Positions 25,926 through 37,610 of a DNA stretch of 64,000 nucleotides are shown here, piece after piece. The stretch is from Imbricaverruca yamaguchii (Eukaryota > Arthropoda > Thecostraca > Neoverrucidae). Under the pieces are notes generated by a model. That model was not told the DNA's origin. It did not search any database and worked only from the letters and a program-made list of their open reading frames with translations. Location of the stretch: positions 332,501 through 396,500 of the forward strand of contig JAOTOL010001393.1 in assembly GCA_034440575.1 (NCBI GenBank), in the 5' to 3' direction. Numbering within the stretch: the first letter of the stretch is position 1; the number at the start of each line of letters is the position of its first letter. Both the position numbers and the translations under genes were made by a program.

Positions 25926-25969
25926 CTAAAACCCAGGAGCACTTCAGAGCCATTCTTCGTTGTATTATA

Positions 25970-26420
25970 CGAATATGGCTGATGTGAGTCTTGGCAAGTA
26001 ATTCCGCAGGTGGCTGATATGGATCTTGGGTAGTGATGCTGGAGGTGGCCGACGTGAGTTTTGGCCAATTACTCTGCGGGTGGTTGATGTAGATCTTTGC
26101 TAGTGATGCCGAAGGTGGCTAGTGCGGATCTTGGCCTGGACCCGTGGTGGGGGCTGCGAGTGTGGTGGTGACTGGCAGCTGCGGCGGCTGCGGTGGAGAC
26201 TGGAAGCGTGCGACTGTGGAACCTGTGGTGGTTTGTGGTGGAGTCTGGCGCGCTGAGGAGATCCTCGCATTCCTGCAGCCGTCACAGTGGCCTGCCAGTG
26301 CCACCGATGGCCGCCGCAACGTCCACGGACGCGGCCAGTGCCTGGCCTGGGCAGGCACTGACACTCCTGCAGCCGTCGCTGCTCCACACACTCGGCTGGT
26401 CTCGAGCCTCCCATTGACGG
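25970..26420 (+). repeat. Degenerate ~42-bp repeat grading into TGG/CGG-rich sequence
   Basis: Units like ggctgatgtgagtcttgg, ggctgatatggatcttgg and ggccgacgtgagttttgg recur at 25975-26135. Then (gtggtg/gcggcg)-rich sequence follows, with a 9-bp stem cagtgcctg/caggcactg near 26337-26362. No gene called. Confidence 0.5.
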
Positions 26421-26883
26421 AATGTGTGCGGAGTGTCGGCAGTCCCGGTTGCCACAGACTCTGCTAGGTGTCGCCGTCCGACAGTCCAGTCTGCTTGGAA
26501 GCGCAGGCCCACTCTCGAGCATACCTTCGGATATTATCTGGAAGACCAGCTTGATTACGTCAAGAAATTACGGACACATGGGAGAATCGGATCCATCATC
26601 GTGCAGTCGCCATTCCGATATCGACTGTACGGACTTCGTGCACAGTCCTCTTAATGGAGCCAAAAAGCGTTTGCGCGAGTTAAGCATTGAGCGTGCATGC
26701 AGGAGCAACCAGTAGGAGTTGCCAATCCATGAACCTATGCTGTCGGGCGTAACTACCTCGAGATGACTTCACGTGGATGAAAGTTTGCATCCCGAAGGCG
26801 TAACATATGGCCCGAAATCGTTCATGGCTGCATCCGTATGCGTGCAACCAAGCGATTTAAACTGGATGTTTTTTTTTCTGCAG
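26421..26883. other. Putative intron sequence, unassigned
   Basis: No exon or repeat recognised before the polypyrimidine run tgtttttttttctgcag that serves exon D. Confidence 0.5.
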
Positions 26884-26930
26884 CCAGAGGCCCACTTGGT
26901 CGCCCACTCCGACGCTCTTAGCAGTGAAAA
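26884..26930 (+). CDS. Candidate exon D (short internal exon)
   Basis: A strong acceptor (T9 then ctgcag) precedes 26884 and donor AAAA|gtatgt follows 26930. The 47 bases read PEAHLVAHSDALSSE plus two bases of a split codon, so it leaves in phase 2. That is exactly the phase needed by exon E. Short exons occur often by chance, so support comes mainly from the borders and the phase match with C and E. Confidence 0.5.
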
Positions 26931-27534
26931 GTATGTTTTTTTCTCCATTTTAAATTGTTAGCCTATCAATCAAAATGTGCTAAGCCATGGGACTTTACGG
27001 GTCTGGGACCCCTGACATGATGTGTGGGTATGTTGCCTGGTAGGTTGGTTGGATACGTCGTGACGTCATAACCGGCACCTGGCTGGCCGGTACTCCCCCG
27101 GAGCCGGACAGAAGGCCACGGACATAGCTCCATCGTAATTCACTTCCTCTGAGTAAAAATATATCTCATTTCAAACAAAATAGCGGAGTATAACCGCCGC
27201 CTCTCTAGGAAGGGGCTATGGTGTAAATAGTGCGATATGCTCTTTACTGTCTGTATTACTTCCCATGAATTATTGGGGCTGGAGGGTGCGTTGACTGCGA
27301 ATTGCCATAATGGAGCAAGCTATATTTATTTATGTTACACCCGTGGGATAATTTTCATTTTGTGCAATGTATTTTTTTAAAATCTGCGATGTAACCTTTG
27401 TAAAGTCCCACAACACAATAACCTTGAACTTTATCAGCTGCCATTTAGGCTCATTTTCGACAACTGGCGTTACTTGGCGCTGTTGCGTGAGGGACAGCGC
27501 CGGTGTGTCTGGTCAGTGGTGCCCTCTTTAACAG

Positions 27535-27712
27535 TTTGGCAGCCCTGCAGCACGGCAGCTCGGCTAAGCTGACGTCAGAGTGGCAGCCGTGCTGGCCGTG
27601 CCCCCTCTCGGGGCCATGTCCGGTTCCCCTCATGCCCGGCCCATCCACACAGCACTGTGAGATGACGTCGGAGCAGTTGGCGCACATGCACGCGGCTGAT
27701 CACGTTCGGTGA
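27535..27712 (+). CDS. Candidate terminal coding exon E with stop
   Basis: Acceptor tgccctctttaacag precedes 27535. The first base completes the codon split at exon D (Asn), and the frame continues LAALQHGSSAKLTSEWQ through CWPCPLSGPCPVPLMPGP and EMTSEQLAHMHAADHVR to TGA at 27710-27712. Exons A-E together give about 181 residues: proline-rich, no transmembrane segment, five cysteines here. A weak donor (CG|gtgatg) just before the stop would allow continuation instead. AATAAA occurs far downstream (about 28967), so the 3' end is unresolved. No family recognised. Confidence 0.5.
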
Positions 27713-28098
27713 TGAATGACCCCGTTTTTGATGATACTTGGTGTTGATTGCCACGATGGCACAGGGATAACGTGCGTGCGTTATCGTGCGTTTGGTTATG
27801 GCAGCATCCTACATTGAAATGGCGAGCAATTAATAGATCTGAATTTTCATCAATGGAACCATCAAGTTGTCAGTTAATCGTACATTGCCATCCGCATGAC
27901 AGGTTACTCGGGAAAATAGCGAAGTATGTCATAACTAACAAATTTTGGTCAATTATGGTTGTCACACGGCACGGTGTCGGTAACACACGGCCTGTCTGCC
28001 ATGCGTATGCCCATGCAAGTGCATATGCTAGATTGCAAATACAGCATAATACACTGGGAAAAGAACCATGGTCATCCAAAGAATGCCTCCTGCCAAGC

Positions 28099-28169
<71 letters not shown>

Positions 28170-30420
28170 ATGCTTTGGTTTTGCCCAAATGAACGTTCCT
28201 TTTTGAATAGGGCCACATAAACTAGACTTCGTTGTGTCCGAAGTCCAGTGATATTGCAATATACGTCTGGGAACCGCTTGTATCTCGCTGAATTTACTCG
28301 AAAGACCACAACTTTCGTGCCGCAGCTGCCACACCCCAACCGATTGCAGTGACATCACTGAACCTGCATCTGATTAATCTCAAGGGTGGCCTTGTTCCGA
28401 ACCACGTGATTGGTTCCTGGGATGAGAAAATGCGACCACGATACTGCTCGTGAACCTTGGCTACCCTATAAGTGGGGTAGGTAGTCTTGCCAACATTTGT
28501 TGGGTAAGATCGTGGAGCGCTGAAGGTCTACGGCCGGCCCCTGTTCCTTTTTCCATGCAATACCGACTGGCTGAAGCCAATTTGTATTGGCAAGTGGTCG
28601 CTAACTTGTGCATGCATGCGACTATGTTGTCTCCCGGTGCCAGGAACGCGAATTTACGGCCCGATGAGGCCGGGTGAAATTCCAGACTCACCTGGAGCTT
28701 CACCAGTCAGCTTCACCCAGAGCGTTCCAATTTTTAACTCATCATGCACACAAATAACATAGCTAATGTAATATTTGGACAATTCGGTGGCGTGTCGTCG
28801 CATGAATGGTCTGCGTGATGGTGGTCTTTATATGTAAACGATCATTGCACCAACAGGCAGATGCTATTTCCACATATCCACGTGCGTAAATCCTAGTGAT
28901 GCACTGGCACGAGGCGCTGCTGCCCATAAGTGCTTTAATTGCTAGCAGAGCAGTTTGTGCACCAAATAAACAAATGTAGAAATGATTAAAGAAGGAAGTA
29001 TTCAAGAGTGAAGTGTACGAGAGTGAAGAGTGAAGCGCCTTGCATATTTCTTATCACGTAGGTGTCTAGGTATATTTTCCTTTCAACCCGCCGCTGCATG
29101 GCAGTACACACATTTAAAGATGGTGGCTTTGTTCGGGATAAACCATATGCGTAGCGTATTCGGTGGTGCTGTCTGGGCTGCTTCATAGTAGCACAGATTG
29201 ATGTTATCGTACCGGAAGTATCAATGGTGCAAATCTCAGGAATATATCGGCAATAAAAAGCGTTGTACCTTCGGGGACAAAACTGTACTAGATGCAGGAC
29301 ACATTTCTTGGACTGGGAAAGAACCAGCAACGTTGTGATAGGGGAACTGCATGAAGTCCAGCCACTTACAGAAAAAGCCCCATGAACGGCATGCTGTGTT
29401 GAAGTGTGGAATATTCTGGGTTCAGTGCCCATGCAAGGCTGGCCTTTCAGAAGGTGCTTGGCTACTATTCCTAAACAGGTGAAGAAAGTGAAGGGTTGAG
29501 TGATTGCTATGATTGACAGAGCTGTGTACAGGTCGAATATGGAAATGACAAATTAACATTAGCGGGGCATGAAACCAGGAGGTTCTGACCTCTGATGACC
29601 TCATAATTTCCGTCTATGCCTGACGTCATCATGCAAATGTGGAAGCCTTGCGGAATTATTGCTGTTGCGAACATCTGATTCAATCACATTGCTTCCATGG
29701 ATGTGTTGACACCAATTGCTAAGCCATTCAATTATTGGTGTTAAATTGATGCACCAAATATATAAGTGCCTTTCAATTCAAATCAATCAGTTTCATATAA
29801 CGACTTAGGTGTTTTCTGAAATATGTAATTGATGAAGTTCAGTTGGGATCCAATATAATCAATCACATGTAGTTCCTTCATAAAGCAATGGAGATTATAC
29901 TATGTTTTGGTTGATTCTGTCTTGATTTCCACATTTTCAGAGATGTTTGATTTGTTTGAGGATAATTTATGTAAACTTTTCTGACAAATATTAGGCTAGA
30001 TAAGTTCTCCAAAGATAAATTTGTGTTTATGATGTTTTACTATTCTACTTCCTTTTTCCAACGCAATATTTTGGAAGTGGTCAACGTGGTGTGACCAGTC
30101 CATTTCCTGTGCACATGCTTACATTCCAGTTTGCAGGCAGAATATCATGATTACGGACTTTGAATCAGGTGAACAGCATAAAATATTCAAGAAAAATGCA
30201 ACATATCCTAATATATGGTACCTTAGCCCAACCCTTGCATAATGAACAAAACATACAATTGCAAATATCAAACCATTTTTTTTCACAAGTTTTCGAATCC
30301 AAACCTTAGCATAACCTGGCCGAGCCTGTTTTTCGGGAAATAAATTGATTCTTTAAAAAAAAAATCCAGGCAATACAAATGTTTACAAGCAAAACAAGCC
30401 TGACCTAGCCTAACCTAGCC
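27713..30420. other. Unassigned; possible 3' UTR and intergenic sequence
   Basis: Contains AATAAA-type signals near 28967 and 29252, and a (TA)n tract listed separately. Nothing else recognised; 29640-30400 is AT-rich. Confidence 0.5.
28101..28167. repeat. (TA)n microsatellite
   Basis: About 33 uninterrupted AT/TA dinucleotides; source of the IYIYIY pseudo-frames. Confidence 0.99.
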
Positions 30421-30584
30421 AACACCGACACATTGTTGCTTCATGGTTTGGGTTGCGGTTGGGTTGCGTGGTGATGTTTACCGGCTCCTTTCGGAGGCGT
30501 CGTGCGTGGCACGGTTGTATTGAGTGTCGTTTGGGGTCACTGGCCGCTCGAGTCAGTTGACTGTCGCGGTACTGCACGTAGCCG

Positions 30585-31092
30585 GCCGGGCGGCACTGCT
30601 GCCGGCCGGGCGGTAGTTCTGCTGCCGGCCGGCGGTAGTTCTGCTGCTGGCCGGACATACTGCTAACGGCTGGGCGGTAGTGCTGCTGCCGGCCGGGCGG
30701 TAGTTCTGCTGCCGGCCAGGTGGTAGTTCTGCTGCCGGCCGGACATACTGCTAACGGCCGGGTGGTAGTTCTGCTGCCGGCCGGGTGGTAGTTCTGCTGC
30801 CGGACGGGTGGTAGTTCTGCTGCCGGCCGGGCGGTAGTTCTGCTGCCGGCCGGGCGGTAGTTCTGCTGCCGGCCGGGTGGTAGTTCTGCCGGCCGGGTGG
30901 TAGTTCTGCTGCCGGCCGGGTGGTAGTTCTGCTGCCGGCCGGGTGGTAGTTCTGCTGCCGGCCGGGCGGTAGTTCTGCTGCCGTCCGGACAGCACTGCTA
31001 GCGGCCGGATGGTAGTTCTGCTGCCGGCTGGACAGTACTGCTAACGGCTAAGTGGTGGTTTTGCTGACGGCTGGACAGTACTGCTAACGGCT
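30585..31092 (+). repeat. Minisatellite, ~23-bp CCGGCCGGGCGGTAGTTCTG units
   Basis: Roughly 20 units of ccggccgggcggtagttctg plus ctg, with longer variants (ggacatactgctaacgg). Toward 31090 the unit changes to gtggttttgctgacggctgg plus acagtactgctaacggcta. The array resumes after the retrotransposon (35927-35955, gtggttttactgacggccgg), showing that the element landed inside it. A minus-strand frame runs from the array into 30410-30590 and reads YVQYRDSQLTRAASDPKR, but has no solid borders. Confidence 0.9.
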
Positions 31093-31097
31093 AGGTG

Positions 31098-31308
31098 TGT
31101 GGTGGTGCACGCTCAGTGCTCACTGTCTCTTGAGATGCACTGCTCTATCACGGTCTCTATATTGTCCACGGTAGACACACACGCTGCTGCCTCTGGCCTT
31201 GCCCTGACGCGACTGGGCCCTGCCAGGGCGCACAGTCGGAAGTGGGTCGCGCGTCCGTGGTGCCATAAACCACGGCCCGCGCTCGGCACATGCGACACAC
31301 GCACAACA
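31098..31308 (-). repeat. 3' LTR of the Ty3/gypsy element
   Basis: 211 bases beginning TGTGGTGG and ending CACAACA on the + strand, so the element reads TGTTGTG...CACCACA. It is identical to 35711-35921 by eye. The ends show the usual TG...CA boundary. Confidence 0.95.
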
Positions 31309-31320
31309 CCTCCCCTCCAA
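31309..31320 (-). promoter_or_regulatory. Polypurine tract of the Ty3/gypsy element
   Basis: On the element strand TTGGAGGGGAGG directly abuts the 3' LTR, as expected for plus-strand DNA priming. Confidence 0.85.
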
Positions 31321-31492
31321 GTTCATGGTCAGGTTCCAGGCTATGCCAACGACTACTACACATTTCCACCTCCCCTCCGAGTCGACGACGACGGCAGACG
31401 GTTGGTGTCGACTCACAACACTCTGCCGCCACAGCTCGGGCTACAGCACAATGCTTCACAACATGCACATCGTGCCGGCGAGTGCGTGAAGG

Positions 31493-34400
31493 CTACTCGT
31501 AAGAGGGAAGCCTGGGGTCGATTTGGAGGCGAGCGGGGCGGTGAGAGCGTCTGCCGCTGCGACGGGGAACCGGACTGGTCGGTGGCTGTGGGGGCGGTGA
31601 CCTTCGGGCGGTCAACTCGTCCGCAAAACGAACAGTGCGCGGTGGGTGGGTCGGCGCGGCCTGACTGGGCGGCGCGGACGGACACGGCGGTGTGTACTCG
31701 GACACGAGCGGGCGGAATGGGCGCAGGAAACGGCGATTGCGCCAATATATGCGGCCACTGGGGAGCTTCACTAGGAAGTCACGCCGTCGGCCTACACCTA
31801 CAACGGTGCCTCGCCGGTCCCATAACCCGGTCGAGGGGTCCTGAAGGGACACGTGGGTCCCAACGCGCAGGCTGGGCAGTGGCATGGCCGCTCGATCATA
31901 GCGGTCACGGGCCGCTTGCCGGAGTGAGTCGGCGCGGGCGTCACAGTCGTCAGCGGCTCGCTGCCACTCAGGTGCGAAGGCACGGTGGTGCATGGGGACC
32001 GCTGAGCGCAGAGGACGGCCGTAGAGGATTTGAGCGGGTGACCGGTGGTCCGCTCGCGGGGTGTTGCGAAGCTCTAGCAGCCCACGAGCGAACGCATCAC
32101 AGTCAAGGTCCCCCGCTACGGTCACTTTCTGCACCAGTCTCTTCACTAGTTTGACGGCCGCCTCAGCGTGGCCGTTGGACTGCGGGTAGTGCGGGGTAGA
32201 CATGTGATGTGTTACGCCCCAGCGCCGCAGGAAGTCTCTGGTGAGATGAGCAGTGTACTGTGGGCCACCGTCGCTGCGTAGCACACAGGGAACACCGGTG
32301 GAGGCGAAGATTTCCCGCAGGTGCCGGATCAAAGTCCGGGCGGTGGCGTCGCCGGCGCAGTGCACAACTGCGGGCCACCCGGAGAGCCGATCAACGTACA
32401 CCAGGTAGGTCTTGCCTGCGTGACTGAAGAAATATGTGGACACAGACTCGAAGACTCGGCTCGGCGGGGGGTCCGACATCAGTGGCTCTCGCTGCTGGCG
32501 AGGCAGCCGTTCACGGCACACCTGGCAGGAGCCAACGGTGTCGGCAACATCGCGGTCGATGCCGGCCCAGTATACAGACTGGCGTGCGCGGCGCTGTGTG
32601 CGTTCGATGCCTTGGTGCGAGTCGTGCAGGCGCTGCAGAGTCTCTGCTCTGAGGCTTCTGGGGATGACCAGCCGGGGACCACATACCAGGATTCCGTCGT
32701 CAACGGCCAGGCGATCTCGCACGCCCCAGTATGACCTCAGGGCAGCAGGCAGGTCACGTCTCTGATCAGGGAAGCCGTGTGTCACGGCCTCGCACAACGC
32801 TATGTACTCGGCGTCGGCGCGGGCGGCGTCGCGGACGCGGGTCAGCGTGGCATCCTCGATGGGAGACACCCGGGCTCCGTCTGGATCCAGCTGGGTCACT
32901 GAGCGCACGACGAGACTGTGGAGCTGATGAGTCACGTCATCTTCGGCTTCCTCGTCGTCTGGTGTGGGGTCATCCACGGGGGCTCTGGAGAGAGCATCTG
33001 GGATACAGTGATGCTTGCCAGACTGCCAGATGGTCGTGAAGCTATACGCCAGGAGCTTCATGCGGAGGCGTCGCAGTCGGGGATTGTCGATCTCCGGCAG
33101 AGATTTCTGGTTGAGGATGGGCACCAGCGGGCGGTGGTCGGTGAGAATGTCGAATGACGGGAGGCCTGCCAAAAACAGGTGGCACTTGCGTACGGCCCAG
33201 GTCACAGCGAGGAGCTCCAGCTCGATGACGGCGTAACGTGATTCCGTGGCCGACAGGAATCGTGAGCCGCATTGCACCAGCCGCCACTGTTCGTCGTGAC
33301 GTTGGAGAAGGGCGTATCCAAGGCCGTGCAACCGAGAGGCGTCTGTCTGCAGGGCGGTGGGTCGTCGCGGGTCAAAGTACGCGAGCACTGGGGGTGACAC
33401 GAGCGTCCTTTTCACTGCCTCGAAGGCCTGCGTGTGAGCCTCGGTCCATACCCATATGTTCTGGGGCCGCAGCAGGTCACGCAGCGGCTCAGCTGCCAGC
33501 GCAGTGTCCGACGAGAAGGCACCCAGTTGGTTCACGAGTCCCATGAAACTGCGCAGATCTGTGAGATTGGCAGGTGTGGGGAACTCAGCGATGGCCTTTA
33601 CCTTCCGCTGGTCGACTGTGTACCCGTCGGCAGTCACATCGTAGCCACAGTAGCTAACCGACGGCTCGGCAAACACCAGTTTACCGGGGTGCAGCGTGAT
33701 GCCGGCTGCGTCACACCGCTCCAAGATCTGGATCACGTGTTGCAGGTGCGGTGCATACTGGCAGTCGTGTGCCAGCACGTCGTCAACGATTTTGCACGTA
33801 CGACTGATGCCGGAGAGGGCTTGGTCACCTCGCCGGTTATATTCGTCTCCGCTCGCGGAGAGACCTTGAGGCAGTCGTAGCATGCGGAACCGGCCCCACG
33901 GCGTAATGAAGCAGGTGAGGTCCTGGTCACGACGGTCTAGTGGGACCTGGAAGTAACCAGATCGGGCGTCCAGCTTCGTGAAGTAACGCGCCCCGACACC
34001 GATGGTGGAGACCGCTTCATGCGGTGTGCACACTGGGTGGGCGCCACGCCGAACGTACTTGTTCAAGCGAGTGAGGTCGACGGTCAGACGCACTGCTGAA
34101 CCATGGCTGCCCGCAGGATCTGCGTGTTTCGCTACTGGGACGATGGGGTGGCACCAATTTGTGGGATAATCCACGGGAGCGATAACACCTTGCTCCAGAA
34201 GCTCGTCCAACTGCTGACGGATATCATCCTGCCACGCGAAGGGGATGGGCCGAGCTGCTGTGACAGCATGTGGGCGGGCGTCGTCCATCAGCTCGATGCG
34301 TGCCGGGCCACCAGTCATTTCACGAAGAGGCGGGGCCGTGCTGAAGACGCGTGGGAATGCTTCTTTGAGCTCCGCCAGGTGAGCTGCTCGTTGCTGCCGG

Positions 34401-35695
34401 GAAGGCTCCCCAAAAGCCGGGTCCCAGGTCGGGAGCGGACCACGAACAGAGCAGGTTACTGGATCATCGGACTTGTGCACCAGTGTTTGGTTCGTGCGGA
34501 CTTGTCGGCGCGGGGGTCGCGCCGGCGCCTCCTCTCGCGTCCTCGTAGATGTGCTGCCATCTAGCGGCGGTGACAGCCCCTCTTGTCTGACGGTGCTGCC
34601 GCTAGGCGGCGCGGCTTCCGTATCCGTTCCACCGGCGGCGATGCTCGCCACCTGACTGGGGAAGTCCGGTGGCAGAATCCCGAGGGCGATGGAGTCGTGC
34701 CAGGAGAGCAGGGCGCTGTCCAGGCCCTGTATGACATGCACGGTCACTGTCGCTGTGATTGCACCCAATGTCAGGTCACACTGTACAGTCCCAAAGCACC
34801 GCAGCTCGTGGCCACCAGCTGCATACAGCTTGTCCGCGGGCGGAGACAAACGACTTATGTCCACGTGCATTTCCGCAGCCTGTGCCACGCCAATGCAGGA
34901 AGTTTCCGCTCCGGTATCGGGTGTCCAGAGCGTTGAGCCGGCACCATTATGGTGGGTCGTAAACAGCCGGATCCTGGGAGAGCGGCGGGACGACAGGCCG
35001 TAAACTCGTATGTCGGACACGTTCGCACGATACTGGCCCGAGTCTCTTTGTCTGGAGCTGTCGCGCTGTGCTGGGGCTGTTCCAGATGTCGCGACACGTT
35101 GACGACACCTGGCCCGAAAATGGCCGCGACGGTGACACAGGTGACACGTGGCCGTTCGGGCAGGGCATGGCTGCCCGTCGGCGTGCGGGTAGCGACCGCA
35201 GGCGGGACACCTGTCCAGCGTCGGATGCGAGTCTGTCCGACGGGTGTTTGAGCCGCTGGGATCCCTGCGACGAGTGCCTGGGCAGCTGGAGTCTGACTGA
35301 CGGGCACGGGCAGTCCTGTTCCGACGATATGCGGACACAGGTTGGACGTGGCCGTTTGTCATGGCAGCCGAGTTCTGACGGGCGTTTTCTTGCGCACGGC
35401 AGATGTGGACTGCTGACTGCAGGGTGAGATCACTTTCGCTCAGAAGCGCACGCAGGGTGTCCTCATCCTGGATCCCAGTGACGATGCGGTCACGAAGCTG
35501 TGAGTCCGTGCAATCACCGGCGGCATCGGTGCGGTCGGCAGCGGGGTCGGTCAGCGTGCTGTGCTGCGGTCTGGTCTGGGTGGCCGATTCGGCCAGCGCC
35601 AGAAGCCGTTCCTCTCTCCTGGCGGATGCTGTGGCTTGCTCCGTAAGCAGATCCGTCAGGCGGGAGAGGGTTTCGGTGAGAGCGTCCGGATTCAT
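31493..35695 (-). CDS. Gag-Pol polyprotein of the Ty3/gypsy element (1400 codons, capsid region missing)
   Basis: Single uninterrupted frame. Residues 163-177 and 184-197 hold two zinc knuckles (C184-x2-C187-x4-H192-x4-C197). The protease has DTGAET at 260-265. RT spans about 490-690, with VDD at 637-639. RNase H acidic residues are near D785, E825 and D853, with [10 protein letters not shown] after. Integrase has H1024/H1027 and C1057/C1060, then D1142 and E1178 spaced D-x35-E; the position expected for the first catalytic Asp is Tyr1088 (codon TAT at 32432-32434). A GPY/F-like module occupies 1280-1325. Only ~160 residues precede the knuckles, where such families usually have a capsid of 200 or more. 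Translation starts 15 bases from the LTR, at the end of the primer site. Base composition is much richer in GC than the flanks. Confidence 0.93.
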   Translation of the reverse strand: MNPDALTETLSRLTDLLTEQATASARREERLLALAESATQTRPQHSTLTDPAADRTDAAGDCTDSQLRDRIVTGIQDEDTLRALLSESDLTLQSAVHICRAQENARQNSAAMTNGHVQPVSAYRRNRTARARQSDSSCPGTRRRDPSGSNTRRTDSHPTLDRCPACGRYPHADGQPCPARTATCHLCHRRGHFRARCRQRVATSGTAPAQRDSSRQRDSGQYRANVSDIRVYGLSSRRSPRIRLFTTHHNGAGSTLWTPDTGAETSCIGVAQAAEMHVDISRLSPPADKLYAAGGHELRCFGTVQCDLTLGAITATVTVHVIQGLDSALLSWHDSIALGILPPDFPSQVASIAAGGTDTEAAPPSGSTVRQEGLSPPLDGSTSTRTREEAPARPPRRQVRTNQTLVHKSDDPVTCSVRGPLPTWDPAFGEPSRQQRAAHLAELKEAFPRVFSTAPPLREMTGGPARIELMDDARPHAVTAARPIPFAWQDDIRQQLDELLEQGVIAPVDYPTNWCHPIVPVAKHADPAGSHGSAVRLTVDLTRLNKYVRRGAHPVCTPHEAVSTIGVGARYFTKLDARSGYFQVPLDRRDQDLTCFITPWGRFRMLRLPQGLSASGDEYNRRGDQALSGISRTCKIVDDVLAHDCQYAPHLQHVIQILERCDAAGITLHPGKLVFAEPSVSYCGYDVTADGYTVDQRKVKAIAEFPTPANLTDLRSFMGLVNQLGAFSSDTALAAEPLRDLLRPQNIWVWTEAHTQAFEAVKRTLVSPPVLAYFDPRRPTALQTDASRLHGLGYALLQRHDEQWRLVQCGSRFLSATESRYAVIELELLAVTWAVRKCHLFLAGLPSFDILTDHRPLVPILNQKSLPEIDNPRLRRLRMKLLAYSFTTIWQSGKHHCIPDALSRAPVDDPTPDDEEAEDDVTHQLHSLVVRSVTQLDPDGARVSPIEDATLTRVRDAARADAEYIALCEAVTHGFPDQRRDLPAALRSYWGVRDRLAVDDGILVCGPRLVIPRSLRAETLQRLHDSHQGIERTQRRARQSVYWAGIDRDVADTVGSCQVCRERLPRQQREPLMSDPPPSRVFESVSTYFFSHAGKTYLVYVDRLSGWPAVVHCAGDATARTLIRHLREIFASTGVPCVLRSDGGPQYTAHLTRDFLRRWGVTHHMSTPHYPQSNGHAEAAVKLVKRLVQKVTVAGDLDCDAFARGLLELRNTPRADHRSPAQILYGRPLRSAVPMHHRAFAPEWQRAADDCDARADSLRQAARDRYDRAAMPLPSLRVGTHVSLQDPSTGLWDRRGTVVGVGRRRDFLVKLPSGRIYWRNRRFLRPFRPLVSEYTPPCPSAPPSQAAPTHPPRTVRFADELTARRSPPPQPPTSPVPRRSGRRSHRPARLQIDPRLPSYE

Positions 35696-35710
35696 ACTAC
35701 CGACGCGCCA
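35696..35710 (-). promoter_or_regulatory. Primer-binding site of the Ty3/gypsy element
   Basis: On the element strand TGGCGCGTCGGTAGT follows the 5' LTR with no gap. It begins TGG, complementary to a tRNA 3' CCA end, and resembles the serine-tRNA-type sites of some insect gypsy elements with one base missing; the tRNA identity was not verified. The ATG follows at once. Confidence 0.75.
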
Positions 35711-35921
35711 TGTGGTGGTGCACGCTCAGTGCTCACTGTCTCTTGAGATGCACTGCTCTATCACGGTCTCTATATTGTCCACGGTAGACACACACGCTGC
35801 TGCCTCTGGCCTTGCCCTGACGCGACTGGGCCCTGCCAGGGCGCACAGTCGGAAGTGGGTCGCGCGTCCGTGGTGCCATAAACCACGGCCCGCGCTCGGC
35901 ACATGCGACACACGCACAACA
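35711..35921 (-). repeat. 5' LTR of the Ty3/gypsy element
   Basis: 211 bases identical by eye to the 3' LTR at 31098-31308. On the element strand, acaatatagag near its 3' part is the only TATA-like candidate; promoter function is inferred from position. Confidence 0.95.
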
Positions 35922-35955
35922 AGGTGGTGGTTTTACTGACGGCCGGAGAGGTAAC

Positions 35956-36394
35956 CCTTGTAGGCAGTTCTAAATTATTCGCGAAATATGGCGGAAAACC
36001 ACTTTCTGTGCAACTGAAATACCACTTTCTGAACACTGAGTGCAAATCACTCCGCAATAAATGTCGGCATCGTGCTTTTTATGAGTGATTATCAACTTGT
36101 CATGTCTCATTCCAACATTCTTGCTTGTAAGTATCAGGCTTATGCTCACCAATACGAATCGTGATACATAAGTATCTCATTAGCACAATTCCAGGTAAAA
36201 CATATGCGATGCGGTTCGTTGTACAATTCCAGTTTATAGGATGGGGATGTTACCATTATCGTTAATCCCATTATCCATAAGCTAAGTATCTGAAATGAAA
36301 CAAAAATGTACTCTATTGGATTAAAATTGGGTTTGAGGACCTTCAGAAGCATTAAAAAAAACTACGTTTCAGTGTTGGAAAAACTGGCGTTTAT
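35956..36394. other. Unassigned
   Basis: No gene or repeat recognised between the minisatellite remnant and the next interspersed repeat. Confidence 0.5.
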
Positions 36395-37610
36395 TGGTGT
36401 CTTGCATACCAATACATTTTGTAATCTAGGTTTGTGACTAGACTAAATGAAATATTTTGTACTCCAGAAGGTAAAAGGAAAAACAACAATGTTTGGTCGA
36501 GTGCTGTCACTCAAAGTCTATACCTGAAAACAACTAGCAGTTTCAGCGGTCCCTGAGCGCTGACCCGTGAACGACCACACTACAGCTTCGAAAGGCAGTA
36601 GAAACGGTACCTTTTTTGTAAGAACACTGTCGGTGTTGCGCTAGAAACGTCTGCACAAATTGCGGCACGTGACGTCACGTGAAAAACGCTATATTTTTGT
36701 CAATTTCTGTCAATATAATCATTAATTATTTCCATGTTTATTCAATATTGATTCACTATTTATCGATATTTATTCTGATATATTACATATTTATATGAAT
36801 AAATATTTATTCAATATTGATTATTTGATATTTGTGCTGGAGTGCTCGCCAAGAAGTACCAGAAATCCCTAGCTGGCAAATCTGTGGGTACTTGGTATCA
36901 CCAGAGTAAATACTTGAAGCTTCGTTTGGCCATTAAGGCGCTTTGAATGCGCAATCGAAGGTAATTTTGTTAAACAAACAACTTTTTTAAGATACACTGA
37001 GCTCATTCAACGCAAAGAAAGTCACTTTAAAATTCCTCAAAGTGGCTTCGGAGCAAGCAAGTTCTCCAAGGCGATGACACTAAGAAATCAATGCCATTTA
37101 TGAACTTATGAATGACTCAAATATTTTTTTATTTTTTTTGGCGGGGGGGGGGGGGACGCCTTGAAATATAACTGCATTTGGGGCTCATCAGTGTCAGTGA
37201 AGGATCTGTAATACCTGTTCCAATCTTACTCCGACCAATCTCCTGTTCGCCGGCCCGGTGATTGCCGTAGATCGTCGCTGTGGTAAGCGAATCAGACCCA
37301 GCTCTATTTTTCAGCATTCGCGACGTTTGCGTGGCGCGGAGGATGGCGCGTGGGTGTTAAGTGCATACTAGTGGTGTGCCTTGCATCGGCGGTTTTCAGG
37401 GGTACGACGTTTCGATTCATCGCGGTGCCCGCTATCTCTGCCAGGGTGAGAACATTGGTTTCAGCCCCACTAAAACAATGTTAATTGGCTGGAAGTGCAC
37501 AGCTATTTTTTTGTACTCCAGCTCAAAATCTTGTACTCCACCACCAAGAAAAAAAGGAAATCTTACACTGCTTCGTTTCTTTGGCAAATGTCGACATCCT
37601 ACTGTGTTTG
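36395..37610 (+). repeat. ~1.1-kb interspersed repeat with tRNA-like head, copy 2
   Basis: Inverted relative to copy 1 at 8955-10075. On the + strand 37365-37455 reads ctagtggtgtgccttgcatc, ggggtacgacgtttcgattc and tctgccagggtgagaac, resembling the A/B-box head of SINE family 2. A frame at 37495-37560 reads VLQLKILYSTTKKK, as in copy 1. A G13 run (37143-37155) and an extra ~190-base block (37130-37330) are not obvious in copy 1 and may be a later insertion. Confidence 0.65.

Larger units (their letters stand above)
31098..35921 (-). mobile_element. Ty3/gypsy-type LTR retrotransposon, complete with identical LTRs
   Basis: A 4824-bp element on the minus strand, flanked by the 5-bp direct repeat AGGTG (31093-31097 and 35922-35926). 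It has two 211-bp LTRs identical by eye, a primer-binding site right after the 5' LTR, one long Gag-Pol frame and a polypurine tract next to the 3' LTR. Domain order protease, RT, RNase H, integrase defines Ty3/gypsy; the Pol motifs ([31 protein letters not shown]) recall the Mag-like lineage. It lies in a minisatellite. Identical LTRs imply a very recent insertion. It seems to lack the capsid region, so it may depend on other copies for Gag. Confidence 0.95.

Noticed and set aside
30410..30658. Minus-strand exon reading YVQYRDSQLTRAASDPKR next to the 23-bp array
   Set aside because: Looks protein-like, but the 5' part is array and the proposed donor (tcg|gtgttg) is weak; not enough to call.
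31099..32154. 351-codon + strand open frame
   Set aside because: Antisense to the integrase end of the retrotransposon and starting in its LTR; a shadow of GC-rich coding sequence.
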